From: Nicoletella semolina
Lineage (GTDB): Bacteria > Pseudomonadota > Gammaproteobacteria > Enterobacterales > Pasteurellaceae
DNA length: 64,000 nucleotides
Direction of reading: 5' to 3'
Assembly: GCF_004345745.1 (NCBI RefSeq)
Contig: NZ_SLXJ01000001.1
Span: forward strand, 62,001-126,000
Under the pieces are notes generated by a model that was not told the origin of the DNA, searched no databases, and saw nothing but the letters and a program-made list of their open reading frames with translations. The stretch's first letter is position 1; the number at the start of each line of letters is the position of its first letter. Made by a program: the position numbers and the translations under genes. Positions 27,011 to 33,632 of this stretch are shown here, in pieces.

Positions 27011-28433
27011 TGCTTATTTCCCTTGTGAAATCTAAAGCGGATTTTTCATCTTTTTCGATTGCTAATTCTATAGCTATTTTTGCTTTTTCTAACAATGTTT
27101 TACTTTCTAAACGTAAGCAGTTAGATTGTTGAATTAAACTGGCAATTTTAGTTTGTATATGCATTGGGATTATTGGAATAACGAGCTGTGAAATTTCTTC
27201 TACTCGCCAATGCCGAATAATTGATCCACCGATATCTCTCTCAGCTTGCATTTGTACAACACTAGAATTTAACACCATATTTAAATATTCAGGTAATACA
27301 CATTTATCTTTAACGGTCAGATGTAAAATTGCACCTGATGTAATAGCATCTAAATCTTCTGTTAATAAATGAGCAATGCCCACCGTACCATCTTTAGAAA
27401 ATAAAATAGTACCTTTTTTAGGCTTTAAAGCATTTATTAATTTTGAATTATTACTACAAAAAGCATGAGCTAAATATTTAGCTGGTGCATTAATTTGAAA
27501 TTTATCGTAATCTGATACTCGGATAAATGGCAATCCTGATGTATCATAAGTTTCTGATCCTGGTTCAATAGACTTTTTAATCTCAGCCAAATTACATAAG
27601 TATTTATGTGGTTTACTGATAAGTTGTTGCATTAATTTGTCATATTTTTCTTGATAATATTCCGCATCCAATCGCCCTGAAAGTCTGAAGGTCTCAGAAA
27701 AAGATTTAATATTCACCGCTTGTTCTTTGGCTTGGAAATCTTGTAAGCCTAAGGTTTCTAATAATAGCGTTTCGGCGGCTGAATAGGTGGCTTTGGCTTG
27801 GCTTAATTTTTCAAATGATTGTAATACATCGGTTTCAATTTTAGTTTGAAACTCAGATGAAAGAATAGGTATTTTAATTTTTCTAATTCGTTCTATTGAT
27901 AATTTAGGTTGTGCTGTCCCCACTTTATTCCGTTCAATATAATGCTGCCCAAATTTACTTAGTAAAAAAATAAAGACGTATTCAGGTTTAATTCCATTAG
28001 TTACTAAGCGAACAGCATTTTCTGTTAAATTGCAAATGTCCAAATTAAATTTAACAATGCCAATATCTCCAACAGAATTCCCAACAATAGTCATTAAAAC
28101 GTCATTATATTTCGTTTGATAATTATGAATTTCTTTGTGAGTATGTAATGAAATTCTTGGTGAATTTGTATAATCAACAAAACCATTTTTTATATCTTCT
28201 GCACGGATATAAGGAATACCATTTTTTTTATTTAAGAAATCGTGCCCCTCTGGTAATCTTTTTCCACCTTTCACTATGATGCTATTTTTACTTTCTACAA
28301 AGCCAAATTTATCAATAATCCTTTCCTCTTCTAAATAAATTTTCTTAAAAAATTCAGCATCAATTCGATAGGTGAAATTATCTTCCAATACCTCCGAGTA
28401 ATTTAAAATTGTTACCTCTAACCCCTCTAACAA
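26991..28433 (-). CDS. hsdS: Specificity subunit of a type I/BcgI-like restriction-modification system
   Basis: DNA-recognition subunit with two target-recognition domains. The halves are about residues 20-240 and 250-470, each ending in a conserved helix region (PILSSEFQTKIETDVLQSF and PIIPMHIQTKIASLIQQ) that follows a K/R-IKIP or QLVIPII motif, the usual half-repeat architecture. A TTG at 28433 is the only evident start; the frame is open further up into the 3' end of the methylase gene, 29 bases away, so translation is probably coupled. The 480-residue length suits a two-TRD subunit. It is followed by the overlapping HEPN gene. Confidence 0.85.
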   Translation of the reverse strand: MLEGLEVTILNYSEVLEDNFTYRIDAEFFKKIYLEEERIIDKFGFVESKNSIIVKGGKRLPEGHDFLNKKNGIPYIRAEDIKNGFVDYTNSPRISLHTHKEIHNYQTKYNDVLMTIVGNSVGDIGIVKFNLDICNLTENAVRLVTNGIKPEYVFIFLLSKFGQHYIERNKVGTAQPKLSIERIRKIKIPILSSEFQTKIETDVLQSFEKLSQAKATYSAAETLLLETLGLQDFQAKEQAVNIKSFSETFRLSGRLDAEYYQEKYDKLMQQLISKPHKYLCNLAEIKKSIEPGSETYDTSGLPFIRVSDYDKFQINAPAKYLAHAFCSNNSKLINALKPKKGTILFSKDGTVGIAHLLTEDLDAITSGAILHLTVKDKCVLPEYLNMVLNSSVVQMQAERDIGGSIIRHWRVEEISQLVIPIIPMHIQTKIASLIQQSNCLRLESKTLLEKAKIAIELAIEKDEKSALDFTREISNEYNAH

Positions 28434-28462
28434 CTTTTGGTACTTTAAGTTATTAAAGGGGC

Positions 28463-30484
28463 TTAACTCTTTCCCACAAAAGAGAGTTTTTCTTTTTTGG
28501 CAAATTCCAAAAAGGCTTCGGCAATGCCATCTTGGGTTAAACCGTCGTGATTGAACAAATCGTGTTTAACAATTAGATGTCCGTGCGTGTCTAAAACTGG
28601 TGTGCCATCGGCATTACGAACGAAAATTTTATCACCACTGTTGTCTTTGCTCGGTTCTCGCATTGTGGCAAAGAAAATCGGGTAGTCTTCCACTTTCGGG
28701 CAAAGTTCATCGTGCCATTTTTGCACAAATAGCACGCTTGTTTTGGTACCAGTATGCGGTTTAAATACATTTCCGTGCAAGCCAACCACTGCCAAAATAC
28801 GGCAACGCTTGGCAATGAATTCACGGATTGCTTTATCAGAGCTATTATTAAATCGACCTTGTGGCAATACAATAGCCATTCGTCCACCGTCTTTTAGAAA
28901 ATCCAAGTTACGTTCAATAAAGAGAATATCACGCCCAACTTTTGTCTGAGCTTTCCCATTAGATTTTTTTCCTAGTTCATACTTAGCTAAAATTCGGCTT
29001 TCTTTAATATCACCAGCAAATGGTGGATTCGCCATCAATACATCAAATTTAAAATCTCTATTACTATCTTTACTTGCTCGAAGTTTTCTGATTTTTTTCC
29101 AACCCTCGCCATAGGTATCCAGCCATTCAGTATCGCCGACAATTTCTTTTTTTGTATTACCTGTTTTTTCGTCCCAACGCTCCCAATCTAAAGTATTTAA
29201 ATGCAGAACATTAGTTTGCCCATCACCTGCAATAAGATTTAAGGTTCTTGCTACACGAACAGCTTTTTCATCAAAGTCTATCGCAAATACTTTGCTAGTT
29301 ACATAGTCTGTACATTCGGCAGGTTTTTCTTCGCTAGTAAATAAATTGCTTTTATGTAATCCTTTCTCTTTCAGAATTTGTTCCCACACATGAAAAATGG
29401 TATGTACAGGGAAACCACAACTACCTGATGCAGTATCAATTATGCTTTCATCTTTTGTCGGGTTAAGCATTTTTACACACATATCAATAACATAACGTGG
29501 GGTAAAATATTGCCCTTTCTCGCCCTTGCTTGATTTGCTTATTAGATACTCGAAAGCTTCATCAACTACATCTAAGTTAGAATTAAATAATTTCACATCT
29601 TGAAGAGATGACACACAAACAGATAAATGTGATGGCGTAAGTTGAATTTTTGCATCTTCAGAGAATACGCCTTCCCATTTTTCATTCGCTTTTTCAAATA
29701 AAGATTGAATTTTATTTTTTAATTCAATTTCTGTATTACCATTATTTCTGAACTCTAAATATCGATCTTTATTTCTTCCACTTTGCATTTCATCATAAAG
29801 TTTTGTGAAGATGAGCTTAAATACCTCTTCAAATACATCTATTCCAGCATTTGCTAGCACTTCATCTTCCATTTCTAAAATAAGATCTTTTAAAGATTTT
29901 CTTTCATTTACCAATTTATCATGTTTAATTAAATCATCAATGGTATATTTTTCATTCAATATATCGGATAGTTTTTCATTCACGTTAGGAATGTTAGATA
30001 TATCTTCAAAATAGTTTGGATCCTTACGATGATAGAATGAAATAGATTCTCCATTAGTCCAAACCCCTATAGGTGAACCTGTCGCATTACAATAAGATTT
30101 TAGTTGTTCTTTACCATCTTTTAGTTTTGGTTTTTTAAGCTCAACAATAATATAAGCTGAATTAATATTATCTTTATCTCGAACAATAATATCTGCACGT
30201 TTTTCTTCTCGACCAAAATTTACAGTACTTTCTACATTAATTCTATCTATTGGGTATTGGTATTTATTGATAAGTGTAGATAAGTAGAGTTGTCTAATGA
30301 TTTCTTCAGGTGTGAGCTTAATTTCTTTTTTTCGAATAAGACAAGGAACGAAATAGGTTATTTTACCTTTTTGTTCTTTAGAGATGATTCTAGTTTCTAA
30401 TTCTTCAATTTGCTCTTTTGTAAATTGACTTAATTTATATTGACTATCTTTAAGAATAGTTTCTAATTTAATTGAATTAATCAT
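28463..30484 (-). CDS. Fused nuclease-adenine methyltransferase of a BcgI-like R-M system
   Basis: A 673-residue protein combining a type I R-type N-terminal nuclease domain with a type I M-type methylase. The nuclease has a PD-(D/E)XK core with D98 (KRADIIV) and E115/K117 (IVELKKP). The methylase has SAM motif I DTASGSCGF (about 350-358) and catalytic motif IV NPPF (486-489), the N6-adenine type. No separate helicase HsdR is present, so this is best read as a type IIG/IIB enzyme partnered by hsdS, as in BcgI. ATG 30484 has GGGAGG 7 bases upstream; a TTG at 30511 is discarded. Immediately upstream lies an octanucleotide-repeat leader ORF ending in TAATG at this start. Confidence 0.85.
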   Translation of the reverse strand: MINSIKLETILKDSQYKLSQFTKEQIEELETRIISKEQKGKITYFVPCLIRKKEIKLTPEEIIRQLYLSTLINKYQYPIDRINVESTVNFGREEKRADIIVRDKDNINSAYIIVELKKPKLKDGKEQLKSYCNATGSPIGVWTNGESISFYHRKDPNYFEDISNIPNVNEKLSDILNEKYTIDDLIKHDKLVNERKSLKDLILEMEDEVLANAGIDVFEEVFKLIFTKLYDEMQSGRNKDRYLEFRNNGNTEIELKNKIQSLFEKANEKWEGVFSEDAKIQLTPSHLSVCVSSLQDVKLFNSNLDVVDEAFEYLISKSSKGEKGQYFTPRYVIDMCVKMLNPTKDESIIDTASGSCGFPVHTIFHVWEQILKEKGLHKSNLFTSEEKPAECTDYVTSKVFAIDFDEKAVRVARTLNLIAGDGQTNVLHLNTLDWERWDEKTGNTKKEIVGDTEWLDTYGEGWKKIRKLRASKDSNRDFKFDVLMANPPFAGDIKESRILAKYELGKKSNGKAQTKVGRDILFIERNLDFLKDGGRMAIVLPQGRFNNSSDKAIREFIAKRCRILAVVGLHGNVFKPHTGTKTSVLFVQKWHDELCPKVEDYPIFFATMREPSKDNSGDKIFVRNADGTPVLDTHGHLIVKHDLFNHDGLTQDGIAEAFLEFAKKEKLSFVGKS

Positions 30485-30636
30485 TAGCAACCTCCCAAAA
30501 TAAATTTGCAAGGTTGATATTTAGGGAATAAGCTATTTGTAGGCTTGTAGGCTTGTAGGCTTGTAGGCTTGTAGGCTTGTAGGCTTGTAGGCTTGTAGGC
30601 TTGTAGGCTTGTAGGCTTGTAGGCTTGTAGGGACAT
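30482..30636 (-). CDS. Repeat-containing leader ORF upstream of the R-M fusion gene
   Basis: ATG at 30636 with AAGGA 7 bases upstream opens directly into tandem CTACAAGC repeats, encoding LQAYKPTS units. With the present 11-plus copies the frame ends at TAA (30484-30486), overlapping the methylase ATG as TAATG, so translation would be coupled. One of the other frames encodes after the repeat QIAYSLNINLANLFWEVAND, which looks like the last helices of an XRE-type regulator, and ends a few bases beyond the same ATG. The third frame stops early. Each gain or loss of an 8-base unit therefore switches the frame. Short and unusual; expression unproven. Confidence 0.5.
30539..30631 (-). repeat. Octanucleotide tandem repeat (11.6 copies)
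   Basis: Eleven perfect copies of GTAGGCTT plus five bases of a twelfth. The unit is not a multiple of three, so slippage shifts the reading frame of the leader ORF that contains it. Such simple-sequence tracts near R-M genes are a known phase-variation device in Pasteurellaceae. Confidence 0.95.
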
Positions 30637-30671
30637 TTTTTGTTCCTTATTTAATTGATGTCAAGTGATAA

Positions 30672-31007
30672 TTATTGTTTTTCTGAGATTTCTTTAAAAG
30701 AAATTGCAAAGGCTTCTTTGAGATTTTCAGGCATTAAACGGTAATCAGCGATCAATTTTTCTTCTTGATTAGACATATCACTTTCTTTCGTAGCTGATTG
30801 GAACATTGCCCCATTACCTGTTAATAGCCAAGTGATACTAATTCCTAACGCTTCGTGAATTTTTACCAATCCGTCCACATTCGGATCTCGCCCTTCATTA
30901 AGATAATTCATTGCTGAACGATAAGAGATTCCAGCCAGTTCTGAGAATTCTCTAATACTCATGCCTTTTACTTCTAAAATTTGTTTCAATCTGTCTGATA
31001 TGCACAT
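30672..31007 (-). CDS. XRE-family transcriptional regulator
   Basis: A 111-residue helix-turn-helix protein: MCISDRLKQILEVKGMSIREFSELAGISYRSAMNYLNEGRDPNVDGLVKIHEALGIS contains a standard XRE domain (residues about 5-60), followed by WLLTGNGAMF, a segment typical of phage-type repressors, and an acidic helical tail. It precedes the R-M locus on the same strand and is divergent from the second transposase, with a 24-base inverted repeat (31038-31061) in between that could be its operator. It may be a controller protein for the R-M genes. No strong ribosome site is visible. Confidence 0.8.
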   Translation of the reverse strand: MCISDRLKQILEVKGMSIREFSELAGISYRSAMNYLNEGRDPNVDGLVKIHEALGISITWLLTGNGAMFQSATKESDMSNQEEKLIADYRLMPENLKEAFAISFKEISEKQ

Positions 31008-31037
31008 TGTTTCACATTTCTCTTGCTTAAAGTGAAT

Positions 31038-31061
31038 GATTGTGATATATTATGCACAATC
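31038..31061. promoter_or_regulatory. Inverted repeat between XRE gene and transposase, candidate operator
   Basis: GATTGTG and CACAATC, 7 bp, 10 bases apart, containing TATAAT-like sequence (CATAATATATC on the minus strand). Position in the divergent promoter region suggests autoregulation by the XRE protein. Confidence 0.5.
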
Positions 31062-31113
31062 AATATGAATTATGTTTCATATTTTAATTTAACTTAGGTA
31101 TGACTGCAACGTT

Positions 31114-32106
31114 ATGGCACAACATTTTCTTCTTTCCAGCAGAGCCCGAACACTTTCGATGCTGTGTACTTTGCGTTGGGGAAGTGAAAAACATGTCGTA
31201 TGTCCGAAATGTGGTGTACCGCACCACGCCTATTTCATCTCCACGCGTAAACAATGGCGATGCAAATTTTGCAAGCATACGTTTAGTGTCACTTCAGGCA
31301 CGATTTTTGCGAATCACAAGTTACCGCTTCAAACCTATCTATTTGCTATTGCATTATTTGTAAATGCGGTAAAAGGGATTTCCGCTTGCCAACTCTCTCG
31401 TGATTTGAACGTACAGTACAAAACGGCTTTTACCCTTGCGCATAAGATTCGTGAAAGCCTGATTATTCAACGTGAGCTATTCCCCCTAGTAGGCGAAATC
31501 CATATAGATGGAACTTATGTACATTCTGCGCCACGCCCAAAGAATAAGAAAGCAGAGCGTGTAGATAGACGATTAAAAGAAAATACCAATCCAAACAAGC
31601 GTGCGGTATTAGTGATGCGTGAGCGTTATTCAGAACAGGAAACTTATTCTAATCCGCAATTAGTGGGAGCAAAGAAAACCATCACGTTTCCTATTTTGTC
31701 AGAAAATACAGAAACGGTGAAGAAATTAGCCACAGCGTACATTGAGCCAAACAGCCGTATTCATGCGGACGAAAACTCAGCCTACGATGAATTGATGGTG
31801 AATTACGACCTACAACGAGTAAATCATCAACATGAATATCGTAGCGATGAAGGCGTTACTAATAACCTTGCGGAAAGTTACTTTGCACGTTTCAAACGTA
31901 TGTACTATGGACAAGTTCACAAAATGAGCAACGTGTATCTTGATAACTATGCCAACGAAGTCGCCTATCGTGAAGATACTCGTAAACTGGATAATTTAAC
32001 GATTTTCAACGATATCACCAGCAAATGCCCTTCTACACCATCAGAAAACGCTTGGAAAGGCTATTGGCAAGGGCATCATAGACAAGTAGAAAGGCTAATA
32101 ATGTAA
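31114..32106 (+). CDS. Second IS1595-family transposase
   Basis: A 330-residue DDE transposase with zinc ribbon CPKC..CKFC, and catalytic D in IHIDGTYVH, D in IHADENSAYD and E in NNLAESYFARFKR. It shares the MAQHF head with the transposase at 24634 but is clearly a different gene (many substitutions, 30-residue insertion after the first catalytic block). About 16 residues between TLS and LRWG are missing compared with that protein, an in-frame gap that may affect the N-terminal domain. The next gene starts 1 base after its stop codon. Ribosome site is weak. Confidence 0.85.
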   Translation: MAQHFLLSSRARTLSMLCTLRWGSEKHVVCPKCGVPHHAYFISTRKQWRCKFCKHTFSVTSGTIFANHKLPLQTYLFAIALFVNAVKGISACQLSRDLNVQYKTAFTLAHKIRESLIIQRELFPLVGEIHIDGTYVHSAPRPKNKKAERVDRRLKENTNPNKRAVLVMRERYSEQETYSNPQLVGAKKTITFPILSENTETVKKLATAYIEPNSRIHADENSAYDELMVNYDLQRVNHQHEYRSDEGVTNNLAESYFARFKRMYYGQVHKMSNVYLDNYANEVAYREDTRKLDNLTIFNDITSKCPSTPSENAWKGYWQGHHRQVERLIM

Positions 32107-32107
32107 T

Positions 32108-32554
32108 ATGGCAGACCCAATTTACTATACGCAAATTAAACAAAAAATCGCTCAGTTTGAACGAGAAAAAGAGCAAGTATTAGCCCATCTCGACCTCGTT
32201 GAACGCCGTATTAAGTGGTTAGAACGAGCTTTAGAAGTAATGGAAGTTGATAGCAAAGAGATTCAACAATTCGATACCGAGCATTTTCAATATCGAGTTT
32301 ATCGCAAACAATTTAACGGCAAAATAACTCAATTGATTCAAAAAGTAATGAAAGCCGAACCTGAACGATATTGGCGTGCGTTAGAATTAGCAGAAGCGGT
32401 TTTAATTGCAGATAAACAACCGAATACCCCTATATCAAAATACCATACGAATAATATTAGTAATGCAATGACTCGATTAGTAAATAAAGGTGTCGTAGAA
32501 AGAATTGTAGTGAAAGAACATAAGATTATTCAATGGAAGTGGATACAAAAATAG
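32108..32554 (+). CDS. Coiled-coil winged-helix passenger protein 1
   Basis: A 148-residue protein directly behind the transposase (2-base spacing), so translated from the same message. Residues 5-55 form a predicted coiled coil (QIKQKIAQFEREKEQVLAHLDLVERRIKWLE), and the C-terminal half ends NAMTRLVNKGVVERI..HKIIQWKW, the look of a winged-helix DNA-binding domain. I do not know a characterised homologue. The convergent gene at 32568 has the same two-part plan. Role as an accessory transposition or target-binding factor is inference. Confidence 0.6.
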   Translation: MADPIYYTQIKQKIAQFEREKEQVLAHLDLVERRIKWLERALEVMEVDSKEIQQFDTEHFQYRVYRKQFNGKITQLIQKVMKAEPERYWRALELAEAVLIADKQPNTPISKYHTNNISNAMTRLVNKGVVERIVVKEHKIIQWKWIQK

Positions 32555-32567
32555 CGGCAAAATATCG

Positions 32568-32945
32568 CTATTTTAGCAATTTCAACCGCCAATGAATCCC
32601 ATTACGCTCAACCAATCCCTTTTTCGCTAACCGCAACAACATTCTTTTGACTGCTTTATAATGGTTATCGCCAACATCAATAAATTGTAGCTGCCCCACT
32701 AATCGTAATGCCTGTTCTGCTATATCTCCACATACCAACCACGTACCCTGATTTTCCTTTAATACTTGTGCGATTAAACGAGTAGTAATCACAGACTGGC
32801 TTTTAGGCGTTTTCGGCATAAATGGATCTGCCAACTCGCTAATCTCTTGCGTTAAAAGTTGCATTTGCACCGTTAATAAATCTTGTTTTTCTTTCAATTG
32901 AAGTAACCGTTCGACTAATTCGTGTTTGAGTAACTTTTGTGTCAT
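32568..32945 (-). CDS. Coiled-coil winged-helix passenger protein 2
   Basis: A 125-residue protein with an N-terminal coiled coil (HELVERLLQLKEKQDLLTVQMQLL) and a C-terminal winged-helix-like region (YKAVKRMLLRLAKKGLVERNGIHWRLK), the same order as the convergent neighbour, 13 bases away. Its ribosome site AGGGA lies in the arm of an 11-bp hairpin (32953-32983), so its translation is probably limited in long transcripts. It is the last gene before the right boundary repeat. Function unknown. Confidence 0.6.
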   Translation of the reverse strand: MTQKLLKHELVERLLQLKEKQDLLTVQMQLLTQEISELADPFMPKTPKSQSVITTRLIAQVLKENQGTWLVCGDIAEQALRLVGQLQFIDVGDNHYKAVKRMLLRLAKKGLVERNGIHWRLKLLK

Positions 32946-32952
32946 AATAAAA

Positions 32953-32983
32953 ATCCCTATTGAGTGAAAATTTCAATAGGGAT
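32953..32983 (-). promoter_or_regulatory. Hairpin hiding the ribosome site of the passenger gene
   Basis: ATCCCTATTGA and TCAATAGGGAT, perfect 11-bp arms with a 9-base loop; the gene-proximal arm contains AGGGA, 8 bases before the ATG at 32945. Same plan and length as the hairpin before the transposase at 25707. Confidence 0.6.
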
Positions 32984-33008
32984 GTTAATGTTTTCAAGCG
33001 GTTAAATC

Positions 33009-33510
33009 TTTGTGCAACTGCTACATAATACCGATAGTATAAGGATTTAACCCACTTTTTTGAAATATGAACAAAAAATTGTCCTTTTTGCCATTATTCT
33101 AATATCAAAAAACATAGTGTTCGAAATAATATCCAACGTTATAAATGTAATTTTTATCATAAAATATTTACCTACCAACAAAAATTAAATCCTGCTGATA
33201 CTTGGTTCGGTTATTCACAAGGAAAACAAACCTATAGATCACTCGCTATTAAATATCAATGTCAGCGAGAACTATTAAAAAATATATTGAAAAAAAACCT
33301 CCTAAAGCAGAATTAAAACCACCAGCTTCCCCTTATTTAAATATCGTTATGGATACCACGTTTTTTGGTCGAGAATTTGGTGTATTAGTTTTAATGGATT
33401 AAGTAAATCACATAAGATTTTGTTTATAAAGGATTTTTTAAATAAAAAGAGTGGCTAAATAATACTAAAGCGAATATTTAGCCACCATTTTGTCTACTAT
33501 ACCTGAATAT
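33009..33510 (+). pseudogene. Decayed insertion sequence with transposase remnant
   Basis: From ATGAACAAA at 33068 the translation, corrected for a frameshift near the start, reads CPFCHYSNIKKHSVRNNIQRYKC and continues NPADTWFGYSQGKQTYRSLAIKYQC. After another shift it reads KKYIEKKPPKAELKPPASPYLNIVMDTTFFGREFGVLVLMD and stops at 33403. A zinc-ribbon head and the first catalytic Asp of a DDE transposase are recognisable; the rest is lost. The element ends TTTTGTCTACTATACC at 33508. Its two ends recur inverted beside luxS. Confidence 0.65.
33451..33508 (+). repeat. Palindrome-bearing repeat, copy 1
   Basis: GTGGCTAAATA and TATTTAGCCAC (11 bp) followed by CATTTTGTCTACTATACC. A diverged second copy lies at 33554-33601. 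It forms the outer end of the decayed insertion sequence and may work as a terminator. Confidence 0.65.
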
Positions 33511-33553
33511 TACTAGTTGCAAGTTAGTTTATAAAAAGCATTCTTAATAAGGG

Positions 33554-33601
33554 GTAGCTAAATATTATCAAGCATAATATTTAGCTACTATTTTATCTAC
33601 T
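33554..33601 (+). repeat. Palindrome-bearing repeat, copy 2
   Basis: GTAGCTAAATATTAT and ATAATATTTAGCTAC, a perfect 15-bp stem with a 5-base loop, followed by TATTTTATCTACTA. Related to copy 1 and 32 bases from the autotransporter stop codon, so it may end that transcript. Confidence 0.65.
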
Positions 33602-33632
33602 AACTAGCACCCACTAATACATAATAGGATAA

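Larger units (their letters stand above)
23948..33058. mobile_element. 9.1-kb accessory block between inverted repeats
   Basis: Bounded by about 50-bp imperfect inverted repeats (23948-23998 and 33009-33058) that share GGTATTATGTAGCAGTTGCA and its complement. It carries two IS1595-type transposases, passenger genes, a restriction-modification locus and an XRE regulator, while both flanks (luxS, autotransporter) lie outside. The arrangement resembles a composite transposon made by two copies of one insertion sequence, the left being a deletion derivative. Whether it ever moved as a unit is inference; target duplications were not identified. Confidence 0.55.

Noticed and set aside
30539..30631. 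Short regular repeats that could be taken for a CRISPR array
   Set aside because: The 8-base units are contiguous with no spacers, and no cas gene is nearby; it is a simple-sequence tract.
23948..33058. Prophage
   Set aside because: Apart from one XRE regulator of phage type there are no integrase, capsid, tail or lysis genes.
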